Source of the DNA: Spongilla lacustris | Taxonomy: Eukaryota; Porifera; Demospongiae; Spongillida; Spongillidae | Assembly (NCBI GenBank): GCA_949361645.1 | Contig: OX442415.1 | Span: 22,177,790-22,241,789 of the forward strand | DNA length: 64,000 nt | Direction of reading: 5' to 3' | In this document: positions 46,832-60,526 of the stretch, piece after piece | How positions within the stretch are numbered: the stretch's first letter is position 1 | Layout: each line of letters starts with the position of its first letter | Position numbers and translations under genes: made by a program | The notes under the pieces: model-generated | What the model was told of the DNA's origin: nothing | The model's input: only the letters and a program-made list of their open reading frames with translations | The model's database searches: none

Positions 46832-47030
46832 AGCCATACCGGGACATTTGGGGAAGAAAAAGACACTTGAGCAAACCTTACAAAAATTCTACTGGCCGAC
46901 ATTGTATCGGGATGTAGCGGAATGGTGCAGAACATGTGAGCAGTGCCAGAAACATTCAGCAGTCAAGAATCTTCGAGCACCCTTAGTTCTTACTACCGGC
47001 GTCCAACTGAAAGAGTATTTTTGCAGTTGA
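46832..47030 (+). pseudogene. Ty3/Gypsy integrase zinc-binding fragment
   Basis: The frame reads PGHLGKKKTLEQTLQKFYW, then WCRTCEQCQKHSA. This is the HHCC zinc-finger block at the N-terminus of retrotransposon integrase (GHLG..KT......FYWP...RDV..WC..C..CQ). It stops abruptly after about 60 residues; no catalytic core follows. A dead fragment. Confidence 0.8.
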
Positions 47031-47284
47031 AACTTGTAATTCATCGCAAAAGATGGTCTATGTCTCTCCTAAAAGAACTCGCAAAGCTGAAAATTTACTA
47101 GTAGTAAAAAGGCCCCACTTGAACAGTATTTTAAAATGAAGGTTTCCCCTTTAACTCTTTGTCAAGCTGTGCATTGAATTACAGCCACCCCTCATAATCT
47201 GGATTTTTAAAATCATGTGTTGATCAGAACTCTACTGATGCAAGATCTGCACTTGCAACCTTATAAGTACATTTGTGGTTACTA

Positions 47285-47600
47285 CAAAGTAACTTTCTCA
47301 GTCCTGTGTTGATCGCCAAGACTCAGCTTCATGCTGCCTACTGTGTTTTTGTTCATGGTGTGTCTGGGGTTTTGACTTTCTTCCTACACACCATACCAGC
47401 AGGCATATCTTCATTTCTCCAGCCACTTGAAGATACAGTCAGGCTCCATTTCATTGCTTCCATCACAGGACATGACAGCATCAGTGATACTGAAAGGGAC
47501 CTTTTTGCTCTTCCAGCACAGCACACCTTGGTGGTCTTGCCCTACCTAACCCACTGCTGCACACTAGATGTGTTGTTCAGAAGTGTTCTCATGTTCTATA
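47285..47600 (+). pseudogene. Non-LTR reverse transcriptase thumb fragment
   Basis: The frame contains AKTQLHAAYCVFVHGVSGVL, FLQPLEDTVRLHFIASITGH and ISDTERDLFALPA. It is nearly identical at protein level to the minus-strand fragment at 61125-60840, and related to the thumb region of the 37.7-39.4 kb copy. No catalytic part is present. The closeness of the two copies implies recent dispersal. Confidence 0.75.
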
Positions 47601-47639
47601 GATCTGTGTTATAAAAATACACCATTCACATATGGCATG

Positions 47640-48870
47640 TGAGCGCACCTCGTATCTGAGCACACCTCATATCTGAGCACACCTTGTTCTTGTCAAAATT
47701 GGTTGGACACTGACACCCACATTATTAAGAATTCATTGGGCCACACTGCCCTTCAGGATTTTAATGCTTAATCTCCCGCAATCGTTATTTAAAAAAGGAT
47801 GGCCATCCTTTTTATAAAGTAAGGATGATGACCACTCTCTAATAAATGAATGATGCACACCTGGTGCTTTATTGATTTTAACTATATTCAAGATCATGCA
47901 GATCACCGATGCTTTTGCAATTAAAACAGGTTTGGCTTGCTAAAAAAAACCAGTCTTACAGTCTCAATAAAGAGAAACTGCTGTTTGCCATTGGCGATAT
48001 AGCAGTGAGCAATTTAGCTAAAAGTGACGTATGTATGGCAAGGAAGGGCGGGTTCCTGAAAGCTCAAGGTATATAATTTATACTGTTAGATGGACCTGTG
48101 GAGCAATATCCACGGCATCAGAGCAACCAAGTGCAGCTCATGTGGTCTCAGGGAGACTAGGGTACAGCATTTGAGCAGAAGCGAGCATCTACATTAGTAC
48201 GCGTCAGTATAGAAATGCATATTCAAACTTGATATTAATTTGGAAGTGTTATATGTAAATATGCTTATTAACCACAGGTTATTTCTTCGATTAATCAGGT
48301 TGTGAGTGGAGTATACTGACTATAAGAGGAGTTTTTAATCCATTCTGGTTTTTCTGGTCAATAACTGTTGTGATCCTTATGTAAGAATGGTGATGTGCTA
48401 CTTCCTTCCTGTTTTAAATTAATGCATGGATATTGATCATTTAGAGTTTGTTATGGATGCTAATGCAGTATACAATTGGGTAATAGCATTTGTGTTATCT
48501 AACTTGCTTGGTTACCAACAACATATAGGATAATGACATTCTTAAATAAGAATTTTAAAACATAAAATCACATAGATCACTAAGTTTCAGTGTCTGATCT
48601 ATATTTTCACTTTAGCCGGCTGTTTCGTTATAGGCTCAGCTTGGAACTTGTTAGAGCTACATGCAAATTGGGAGCTGGAGGTTATGCATTTTCCTCCTCA
48701 CATTATTTAATATTTATAAACACTTGTAACTTCTGACCTAGGCAAAGCTTCAAAAATTAAAATCCATTTTCAAAAGTGATTTTGTTACTCATATCGTCTT
48801 TGTTTCAATAGATTATAGAGCTCTTTAATAACATCAAGTAGTCATTTTGTGGTACCGTAATACCCATATG
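47640..48870. other. No gene recognised
   Basis: A short repeat (tctgagcacacct, three times near 47650-47690), otherwise short frames only. Lies upstream of the receptor exons. Confidence 0.45.
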
Positions 48871-48879
48871 GCATTACAG

Positions 48880-50929
48880 CAAGGTGTTGGTGGTGTGTGT
48901 AACTGCATACATTGCATCTCTCACACACGTTCCATTGGTCCAGTGTCCACCTCGGTTTGCTCAGTGTGTCGCTGACAATGGTAAGCTTGGAGGCACCTGT
49001 GGTCTTGTGTCTTTGTTTAATGGTCTGATCTGTTCTCTGCAGGAGGGACATTGCTTGCTGCTGATGCATCAGGGCTATCATATTTAAACCTGGCCCAATT
49101 TGCGAATCCTAATATTGCATATTTATTTGCTTTAAGTCGATTTTATTCAAGCTCAGTTATTAAAGGTATGCAGTTAGATTGTTGATAAGTTTTTCAAGTG
49201 GTTTGAACGATGGCAGCTTATGTTGCCTCTGCAAGTGATTTCCTTGTTAGCAAGAAGCAGAATTATTGATGGGCATGTACATGTACACTATTACTTCAGG
49301 TTGAGGTATTCCATTCCCAACTATACATGCAAATCTTTAAAAAACACATCGCCCTACTCTAGCACATCCTTAAAACATTCACTGCTCAATTGCAATTGGT
49401 GGGAGCAAACCTGGTTGTATGTACATTGTATGTACCCTGCGTACATGTTATTGTACATTTACTCTTTAAATTATTAGGGGTACATGTGAAAAAATAAGGG
49501 CATGTAGTTAGTGATACTAGTGTAGTTGCTTGTGTAGAGCTGCACCATTATTCTAGACTTCAATACTATTTCAGTGTAAGTTATTCTCTATCCACAGTGA
49601 GGACTGGGAAGGAGGCGAGAGCCGAAAAGAAACACTGTAGCTACCTTTCCAAAAAAAAAAAAAAAAAGGGGCCCCGCCCCCTCTTCCCTTACTGATCATG
49701 ATTTTAAATTTAAATGTATGTTTTGAACATTACAAGAGGCATTCTGCATTTGGGTTACTTCATTTGTAAATACTTCCAAAAGCATAGACACTGTACATGC
49801 CAATAGCAATATGTAACATTGCTATTAAAGTTTAGTTGGGTGATGAGACTAGAATTTTAACCCTTCATAACTTGATATGATCTAAATCTAGCTGGTGATT
49901 AGACTGCAAAGGTACTGCCATATGACTTTTTAAATGATTTCATCCATCATTGATCGGAATAGTTTGCATGAATCTATTATTGATTGTAGCATGGTCTCAT
50001 GGTGTTGTATTAACCCCTTTTGTGGTGTTGATTTTTAGGTATCCATTATGACTACTACAGACAGCTTATCTACTTGACCACATCAACAATGCAGATCAGG
50101 AAACTCAATCTTAGTTTAAGTCTGGCCAGTAATGGTGCAGATTTGCAAGTGGCTGTGCTTAGCGACCAGCTGCTATTTAACCGCAGTGGAAACCTGACAA
50201 ATATTGCAGTGGACTGGATAAACAATGAGCTCTACTGGGTGGAGAGTACCCCAGAAGGACCATGTCAGGTTAGTTTTATTAACTATGTATGTGTGTGGTT
50301 AAGCTTATTTAATAATTTCAATCCAGATTATGCGTGCAGATGCAGCAAGACTTGTCTCTTGTTCTTTCAAAACTTGGACATCTCTTTGCAATATTTTGCT
50401 ATCCATTGACCCATGTCATGGGTATGTTGTCTTGGTTACATGAGCATCTGTTTCCATAGCAAATGCCCTGTATTGCCTGTGTTGGTCACATGTTTGGTCA
50501 CATGTACCCTGTATTGGTCACATGGCACACCTCATATTTTCTTCAGGTATCTCTACTGGAGTGACACCAATGGTGTGCTTAAGGTTCCGCTGGCCACAGC
50601 TCGGAATGCCTTATGTTCCCTGCCTACCTCCAGCAGTTACATTGTGCCAAACCTTACACAGCCTGTCTTCACGGTGGACCTAAAGGCTAATCTGCTTTAC
50701 TATGTAGATCAGAATGCATATGTATATGCTGTGCCAATCAACAGCTCCACCGCTTCCCCAACATGTGTGGGAAATGGGGGCTACACACCAGTCACAGTGA
50801 CAACATTGGGCTCTAACGTTATGTACTATGATGGTACTTTTATCACTGTGTGTCACATTATACAAATCCTACAACTGTCACCTCTTATGATTATCCAGAC
50901 CATGCACTCTGATCTGCAGCCTCTTCAAT
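48880..50929 (+). CDS. YWTD beta-propeller exons of a Sevenless/ROS-like receptor
   Basis: Five exons fit in phase: 48880-48980, 49043-49165, 50039-50268, 50327-50421 and 50547-50929, each with AG acceptor and GT donor. Landmarks are GTLLAADASGLSYLNL, YRQLIYLTTSTMQIRKLNL, NIAVDWINNELYWVE, IMRADAARLVS, HGYLYWSDTNGVLKV and FTVDLKANLLYYVDQN. These are the repeated D.....LYW.D blades of LDL-receptor class B propellers, used in ROS/Sevenless and LRP ectodomains. Earlier blades and the signal peptide are not visible. The last exon ends in phase 1 and joins the linker exon at 51033, and through it the membrane and kinase exons at 54056-56041. Confidence 0.75.
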
Positions 50930-50956
50930 GTAAGCATACTCCTACATGGCTGTATT

Positions 50957-50958
<2 letters not shown>

Positions 50959-50987
<29 letters not shown>
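50959..50987. repeat. Poly(G) tract
   Basis: 29 G in the intron between the propeller and linker exons. Confidence 0.95.
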
Positions 50988-51032
50988 ATGGGGGGTGGCC
51001 ACGCTGTGAATAATGTTCCTATAACCCCCAAG

Positions 51033-51149
51033 GCTTTGCAATGTCCTGGTCTCCTTACCAGTACCCTACGACATCATTGTACCCTTCGACATCATTGTAC
51101 CCTTCGACATCATTGTACCCTTCGACATCATTGTACCCTTCTGCAACAG
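51033..51149 (+). CDS. Repeat-coded linker exon (TSLYPS)n
   Basis: Acceptor acccccaag before 51033 and donor gtacag after 51149; a 117-base symmetric 1-1 exon in phase with the propeller exon. After FAMSWSPYQYPT it encodes about five copies of TSLYPS, then ATG. The DNA unit is 18 bases (acatcattgtacccttcg) and nearly perfect, so the hexapeptide array is young. Probably an extended, O-glycosylated stalk before the membrane. An alternative acceptor at 51062 would use another frame; the phase favours 51033. Confidence 0.55.
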
Positions 51150-51985
51150 GTACAGTCCTCTGTACATGTACATGTATGTGTGTATGTGGTTATGTGTGTG
51201 TGAGGGGGTTATGTACATGTACATGTTGTGCATGTATGGGAGTTATGTGTGTATGGGGTTTGTTGTGTATGATATACAGTGTACATGTATGTATGGGTTT
51301 GTGTGTACTTGTACATGTAAACACAACACTGTATATGTTTATGTACATTGCCTATCAACAATGTTACTCAGTTTTAATATAAAAGTAGTGATGCCAGCGA
51401 AACTTTATCTATTTTCTTCTTCATATGACTGCAACAGGTGTGACCATCATCTCTTATTACCTTACTCTGCTACTTAAAGAGATCTGTATCAACTCAACTT
51501 CACCTCATTCCATGCAGGGTCCTTCACAAGCAGCTACAATGCATGTGCCCACACCCACCACATCTGTTTTTACATGTAAATGTACATGCATGGACATCTG
51601 ATGATATAAACAAATCACACATCTGATCTCTGCTCAATTAAATTGATCATCCAGATTTAAATACAAATAATTTATTTCCTGAACATGTATGGCTAACTTT
51701 GAGGCATTACGTCAACCAATATTTGCCCCAACACCTGGATTATAGTTGGAACATCATTCAAAATTATGAATAGCTCAGGGTCAGGCAATGCTTAAAATTT
51801 CTGCTTCTTTGTCTTTGACTTCAGATAATGTCTCCCAGGTTTTGTTTTAAAATGGTAGGTATGCAGTGGCAGAAAAATAGAAGTTGCAGTAGATAAGGGG
51901 AGGAGTAGGGGTAATGGGAGGTAAGGGGAGGAGGTGGTAGGTAAGGGGAGGAGTATGGATGGTGGTAACTTGTACCAACTTTGCG
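51150..51985. other. Intron; (TG)-rich and acatgta-rich stretch
   Basis: 51150-51340 is an imperfect tgtatg/acatgt run. Two splice-like acceptors at 51437 and 51519 precede short open stretches, the second Thr/Pro-rich, but neither is a secure exon. Confidence 0.4.
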
Positions 51986-52245
51986 CCACTGTATCTTCGT
52001 AACGGATGACATGCATAAATTAACGAACAGAACAAATCGAAAGGTAAAGGACTTCAATATACAAACCGAATTTGGTGCGATTTGATTACCTATCGAAAGT
52101 TATGAATGATGAGTGTGAACTCGGTCGGGTATCGAACATTGCAATACTGGCACGGAGTAAGTTCAAGACCCCAAAATCTCTTTCCCACAAAGAAGTTGTA
52201 TAGTATAAAAATAGGATGTCGATAGCTTTAACTGTTCAGAAGTTA
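51975..52245 (-). repeat. Dispersed repeat, inverted relative to 56690-56915
   Basis: The reverse complement matches 56690-56915 at about 70 per cent by eye. Shared runs include gttaaagctat.gac.tcctattt, tattgcaa..ttcgatacc and aggta..aatcaaatcgc. Its lower-coordinate end (gtaacggatgac) recurs at 57050. Unclassified interspersed repeat. Confidence 0.55.
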
Positions 52246-52249
52246 TAGC

Positions 52250-53690
52250 TATTCAAACATAAGTGAATTTATATATATAATTATAATAATATTATATATT
52301 ATATCATAATTATAGTGAGGGGACATTTTCGTGGAAACTGTCTCATATATACAGTCTTTTTGTAAGACTGTAGCGACTTACCATAGGGAATAACCTATCA
52401 TCCCTAGAAATTTTTAATATTCTATGTTTATATTCTATTCTATACATGTATTCTACTTGCAGGTTTCTAGGGATAATAGCTGACTGTATGTACTGCGTTA
52501 TTATTACTCAATGCTAAACATCTTTATCTATAAATTGTCTATAATCTCATTTCAGTTGAGCCACTTACACTTTAAAAGCGTAAATTATACTAGCATCCAC
52601 CTCTATTTTATTCTATCACATAGAATAAAGCTACATTTCCATTTATGTATCCCTGTAATCGCACTGCCTACTTCAGCTCTTAACATTTGTGTTTGGGATT
52701 CTATATCTGTAGTGTAGCTGCATACAGTATCTGTCAGTGACACTAAGTAATGTTGCAAATTTGGTAAATTGTCAGCAATCTAAAGCTTTAAATGTCATTT
52801 AAACTTATTCATTTGAAGCTTATTAAAAAAATATCTAATGAATTAATTATCGTTCGTTATTGTGAGAAATTAGGTGATTCGCTATCATAAGTTGCTAGTG
52901 TAGATGTACATGGTCACAGAACAACTTAGACACAAGGTACATGACCTTTCATCACATGGATACACAAGCCTGACAAAGGTCAATTGCAAGCATCACCAAA
53001 CCGCATATAGCAATTTAGCTATACTCATACAACACTTATTAGTCAAATTCGAACATACCTTTGGGGTTAATAGAGTCAATAGATAACTATCTATTAGCCG
53101 TGCGGCAGAATTTTTTCCTGTAGCATGTTCAGCTGATAACCACAGTGCCAAAACTTTAAGTGTTGTACATGTGTATATCCCCCTATTGTACAATTTTATG
53201 ATTTTAATACTGCATGACTAATGCATGACATAGCCTTAGCAATGATGTGAGAAGTATTTTATCTTATGGTGTCAACAATTAGGCATCCTATTGGTGGTAT
53301 GCAATTGTTACAGAAACATATACAGATAGGTGGCCACCGAGCTACGCTAATTGTAAATGAGGTTATATCAACCTTTTACAGTCATCTTAGCCTCATGCAT
53401 CCTCATGAGGCAGAATGCCAAGGCAGTTTTGGCCAGGTGTGTCCCACCAACCTCATATTGTGACTTTTAGTCATAGTGTTTTTAAAATAAATAGTCGTGT
53501 GTGGATTACAAATATGCAATATTAGTAGATAAGTTCATCATTTTTTTTTAATAAAATGATCTTGACTGATGCCTTTTGTATTAGGAATTAAACCTCCAAA
53601 TAGAACCGTGTTAAGTGAGGTCATAGGCCTAGGTGTACTCCCCTGAGATCTAATGCCATAATACATACACTGCAAGTAGTAACTATGGTT
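52250..53690. other. Intron; AT-rich, then start of duplicated segment B
   Basis: 52262-52315 is a TATA-type AT run. 52395-52480 holds a small inverted repeat (atccctagaaa/tttctagggat). From about 53110 the sequence is a direct copy of 27280-27940. Confidence 0.5.
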
Positions 53691-53694
53691 TCTT

Positions 53695-53745
53695 CTGGGG
53701 TTCTCAAATAACACTTGTTACAGTCCATTTATGACAAATCAATAG
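53695..53745 (+). pseudogene. Remnant of the Frizzled-like exon, RTK copy B
   Basis: The last 50 bases of the exon (ggggttctcaaataacactt onward) and its donor gtaagt survive. Sequence equivalent to copy A 27950-28820, including almost all of the cysteine-rich exon, is missing; the junction lies within ggtttcttct. The remnant also ends in an in-frame TAG, so it is probably skipped. Confidence 0.7.
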
Positions 53746-54055
53746 GTAAGTGAGGCATTGATGTATAATTTTCAGAATTTGCATTCACAATTTAAACTCA
53801 TGATGTTGCATTTGACCTGGTTATCCTACAGTTGTTGCATCGATTAAAATATAATATCAAGTAATCTGATTCCGAATGCTTAATACAATTCCCCATTGCC
53901 ATCATCAAACGCCACCTACATGTACACAGATATGATTTACTAGTTCAATCCTAGTGTTCACTGACCATAGACCACTCATATACATGTATGCACTCTACAT
54001 TGGTGTTCATTTTAAATTGTCATTTAAAAATTATTTTTTTCTTTTAATTGTCCAG

Positions 54056-56041
<1,986 letters not shown>

Positions 56042-56071
56042 TTATAATGCTTATCTTTGTTGTCGTATCAT

Positions 56072-56138
56072 TTTTCTAGCATTCTGTCTGGAATGTGAAT
56101 GTCGTCTTAGAAACTCCATACTATGTTGGATTATAGTA
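56072..56138 (+). pseudogene. Duplicate fragment of the last kinase exon
   Basis: ttttctagcattctgtctgg followed by a slightly altered copy of the exon end repeats 55985-56041 about 85 bases downstream, with a 2-base insertion (aatgtgaatgtc) and a changed stop. A local tandem duplication in the 3' UTR. Confidence 0.75.
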
Positions 56139-56689
56139 CTTTTATTTGTTCGTATCATCATGTACGCACTAGGCAATGAAAATGAACTAGCTATAGGCTA
56201 GTGTCGTAACGTGTGACCGGATGCCACGCGTTATACATATATGTGTATGACGTCCTCAATTGCTATTGATGAGATGCCAACAATTACAAGGTAAACACGT
56301 TGGAACACAATCAACGTGAATTGTACGAATGATGGATAATGAAATATGAATGTTAAGTGACCAATCACTGAGTCACGTGTTATTCCATAATAAGTGTTCC
56401 CTACTATATATACACTCCTCCCCTTTGTCACCTACATGTACATGTACTACAGCTAGCATCAATAGTGTTCTATTTTAGAATAATACGTACTTGTGGACCT
56501 TCTCAAACCAATTGTGTTATGAGTCAAATAGCTTTACATACACATATATGATAATAGAGACTAATTAAAATGATTATGATATTGATTTCCAAGTATAACT
56601 GATATTATACATGTATATAATTTTACTGGATAATAAAATATAAATATGGGACAGTTTCTGCGAAAACTATCTATGCTGTTACATTATCG

Positions 56690-57125
56690 CGCGGTTAAAG
56701 CTATGGACTTCCTATTTTGAACACTACACACTATACCATTTCTCTATGGTACATTACAGTATGGAATCTTGCACGTGCTCCTTGCTAATATTGCAACATT
56801 CGATACCCCGCCTAGCCTGGTTCAAACCCGCCATAACTTTAGGTAGGAGTAATCAAATCGCTTCAAATTTGTTTTGTAGGTAGAGAGTCCTATACCTATC
56901 GAAGTGCACGTGCACATTTTCCCGCTTGATTCGCGCCAATGTTATAATTCCCGCCTCCTCATACACAGAATGGGACGCAATTTCATCAAATCATTGACGC
57001 GAATTGAGCACGAAAATGTGCACATGGTTTGTTCAACTGTATCATTGTAACGGATGACGTAAAAATTAACGAACAGATCTAACAAGTTGATAGCTGCAGG
57101 ACCTATCTACCCAAAAACCGAATTG
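56690..57125. repeat. Dispersed repeat with inverted ends
   Basis: 56690-56915 matches the reverse complement of 51975-52245. Its right end (57045-57125, gtaacggatgac...) is an imperfect inverted copy of 56860-56915, so the unit may be a terminal-inverted-repeat element of about 0.4 kb. Confidence 0.5.
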
Positions 57126-57229
57126 AAGCTCGCACTCCAACATCAGAAGCATCACATGAGGTCCCGATGGGGAGGGTCGAGGAATCAATGTGAGCCAGCA
57201 CATGCAGTGTCTGTACACAGAAGATGTTT

Positions 57230-57990
57230 CAACCTAGCTATTTAACACTTCTGCTTGTTCAGTGCTCCAAGTCCAGGGTACTCCTTTCTTAGTGCGGCGA
57301 TGGAGTGGTTCTGTTACTGTAGCTAGGTTTGGTAGAAACATGCTGTAGAACTGCACATAGCCCAAGAAAGAGCGAAGGCTGGACACATTTTCAGGAGGTG
57401 GCACATTTTGACTGCATCTACCTTATGACCTTTGGATATCCCCTGCTGTGAAAGGATGTGTCCAAGGTATTCAACAAATGGTTGGGCAAACAAACACTTC
57501 TCCAGACGACATCACAGACCCTTTTCTTCCAAGTGCTTTAGAAGTGATTTGAGGTTCTGGAGGTGTTCTGCAGCCGTAGTTCCACTGACCAGGATGTCAT
57601 CCATACACACTGCTACCCCTTTGATGTCACTGGTAAGCAAGTCCATAATTTGAAAATATCCAGGTGCTGAGCTGATGCCATATGGTAAGCGTATCTAAAG
57701 TAGTACCCCTCGATGGGTGCTAAGGGCCAGCCTGCTCTGACTCTCAGGTGTCAGCATTATCTGGTTATAGGCATCCAAAAGGTCTATTTTAGTTAATCCA
57801 TAACCACCACCCACCTTCTGCATTAAGTTGTCTGGGAGTAGTATAGGGTGGCGATGTAGTTCCATTCCATTCATGTGTAATCCCCACAGACTTTGAAGCG
57901 TTGCTGTGGTTTGACCTGGAAGGGTGACTTTTCGAATGAAGATTCAACTGGGAGATGATTCAAATGGTGCCTTTGATAGTCTATCTGCTA
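57230..57990 (-). pseudogene. Ty3/Gypsy reverse transcriptase fragment
   Basis: Minus-strand pieces: GLTKIDLLDAYNQIML (about 57800), CMDDILVSGTTAAEHL (about 57610-57560, the catalytic DD), then LEKCLFAQPFVEYLGHILS (57480) and a downstream connection region. At least one stop (TGA near 57520) and several frameshifts separate them. The motif order is that of Gypsy pol. It is not joined to the integrase at 61.4-62.6 kb: on this strand reverse transcriptase should lie at higher coordinates than integrase. Confidence 0.8.
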
Positions 57991-59420
57991 AAAGGTGCTG
58001 TTCACTAAGGAGGTGCACAATATCCAGATCGTATCAGTGTAGCTGGAGAAGCTTTAACCTAAAACCAGGCATATTAATTGCATAAATGACTCCCCCAGCC
58101 TTTAAGGTACTAATGACTCCCACAGGGCATATATGACTCCACAGCTGGAATTGTATGAACCTCTTTTTTTTGGTGCGCTTAAAGAGAGCTAAGATGGTGG
58201 ATGATGAGTTCACTGCTGTGGAGACGTATTTACGTCGCAGCCAGTATCCCAAGGGTATAACAAAGGGCGAGAAGGTGAATTAATATTTTAGACGCAAGTT
58301 ATAAGTTTGAAAATGGAATGTTATAGAAAGATGGATGATTTGTGTGCGATCAGACAATGAAAAAAGGCGGTTACATGAGTCATACCAATCTGGAATAGAA
58401 GATATGTACGTATAAACTTTATAACTTGTCAGTGTCCCATCGATCGGGCTATGCGTTTGTAAGCACTGTACGTAACTTTAAAAGCATTCTACATGTAGAA
58501 TACTAGCTTGCAATTGATAGAATAAGTAAAAACGCATGATTGGAAATATACTACACCTGGCACAAAGGCCTTGTCCGTCGATATCTCGTCACCAATAATT
58601 TTCCAAATTACAATTTAGGGTAGTTCCGGTCCAATGAGTGCGTACCACGAGAGTGCAAGTAGGTTGTCAGCATATGGCTTCGGCTAAAGATGGCAAGTAG
58701 CGTGAGGTGGCCAGCCTACACGTACCGATCGTAGAGGTAAGAACTTGCATGGTTTAAGGAGCAAGGGTAGTAAGTCGACGTATGAAACTCTACATATACG
58801 ACAGGCGCGCTACTGTAGGACCGTGCCATGCGCGCCAGTGTATAATGTGTATACCTAAAAAAAACACAGGGCATGGGGAGGAGGATATGCACTGCTTTGC
58901 TCATATTTGTAGTGTTGAAGTACATGTACTCAGTAGTGTATTCATAGATTTTGTAGCCACCCTTTCAGTAGACTAGACCTATGCATTATCTGCCACATGA
59001 AAGGTAACTAAGTTTTGACAGACCACGTGAATACAATTCTAGCAACTAAGATTTGTTAAGTCACAGTACCACCGTACCGTCAAACTACGATTAAATATAG
59101 CGTACATAACAATAGGGTCCGCATGCACACACAAAAACCAGAACGTTCTAGAAGCGCGGGCCCCCAGACTAAATTAACACACCATACTCGTTTTAGTAAA
59201 ATTGGCATTGCAATGAGAGGCGAAGCAATTCAGATATACATGTACGCCTTTGCATTGGCAATAACAGGTATGTGATGTACATGTAAATATAAGAGCTGTG
59301 CATGTGCACGAAGATTAAAATTTGGCATTTCATAACAACAAGAAACTACAGCGAACTCTATGGGGACGTACTGCGCGTACTCTATATTGCCCAATAGGAT
59401 CGATGTGTATGGTTAGATTT
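57991..59420. other. No gene recognised
   Basis: Short frames only, with scattered tacatgta motifs and no repeat large enough to name. Confidence 0.45.
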
Positions 59421-59588
59421 AAGGTCGGCATGCATGGGGCGACTTCCTGCCGACTTGTCGCATGCAACTCGAATGAATATGGGTAAAAGTTCCGTAATTG
59501 TTTAGTTAACTGACATTTGTCCATATTCATTTGAGTTGCATGCGACAAATTTAATTCGGCAGGAAGTTGCCTCGTGTATGCCGGCCTT
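59421..59588. mobile_element. Small foldback element, 168 bases
   Basis: The arms are inverted copies: tgtcgcatgcaactcgaatg near 59456 pairs with catttgagttgcatgcgaca near 59528, and cgacttcctgccga pairs with tcggcaggaagttg. Arms of about 60 bases, with one 8-10 base insertion in the right arm, around a loop of about 40 bases. The ends are aaggtcggcat/atgccggcctt. Confidence 0.8.
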
Positions 59589-59994
59589 TACATGCGTAGA
59601 TCGACAGTATACAATGTAGCTATACATATCATGTCGTCTACACTGCATGATGGTGCATAGTGGCCATGGAGGAATATGCATTTAAAGTATTCACACTGTA
59701 CATGTTCCTTACATGGTATTGTTTTGATTGCAAGCAGACTGATGTACATGCATGTATACTTGCGCGGTATTCTGCTTACAGCTTAGGCCTGCAGCTGGTT
59801 GTTGATACATGTAAATGCCGTTAACCTTTGAATGCGTGCACAGTTTGTAATGCATTTGCCAACGTACCTCTGTATCGAGTCCCAAACAAAGTGACATAAC
59901 AATGGTTGCTATTCTTATGCTGATACATGTATTCGGCATCATATTCATACTAGTGAGAGTGAATTAAATATAGGCACTATTTCCTGCAGTTACA

Positions 59995-60400
59995 GTAAGT
60001 TGGAATTTGTAATACATGTATAGTAAGATATAGCCTTTGCAGTAGCAGTAGCAGTTCTACTTCCAAAGACATGTTGATTGGTGTACAGTTTATATGAAAT
60101 GAAAAAACGTATATCTCTCGAGTGTACAGAGCTATATCCTGATGAATGAAAATATTTTACATGCATGTGCATGGGATTTAAGATTATCATTTTCAAGTAG
60201 ACTTAGGGGGATACCTGAGGGTTGGAAATCAAACCTCAGCATACCGCTTGTACCACCACCTAATGCAGTCCCTAGTAGCACACAATAGTAGTAGTACACC
60301 ATCTTCTGAATTTGAAGTTTCATGCAACAGCAATTCTCCAGTTAAAGCTTGCAGTGGTGGTTCCGGCTATACATACATTGGGACATACCTCGGTCAACAG
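59995..60400 (+). pseudogene. Third partial RTK-locus copy with one ectodomain exon
   Basis: 59995-60290 is a close copy of 26450-26720. It ends in an exon at 60269-60400 (acceptor taatgcag, donor gttagc), symmetric phase 0, open, with EFEVSCNSNSPVKACSGGSG then YTYIGTYLGQQ. Three N-glycosylation-like sites and two Cys suggest an extracellular module; the family is not recognised. Phase 0 would fit upstream of the Frizzled-like exon at 28486. No kinase follows here; a retroelement relic begins within about 130 bases. Confidence 0.55.
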
Positions 60401-60526
60401 GTTAGCTGTAAAATTTCTCAGATCGTTGTGGCGCACAGATGGAAAATCATCTGTTGGGCAGGTGATTGCATGATCTGTGTTGAAAGAACTTATGCAGACA
60501 CAGTGGCTTGGTAGGTTTGATGGTTG

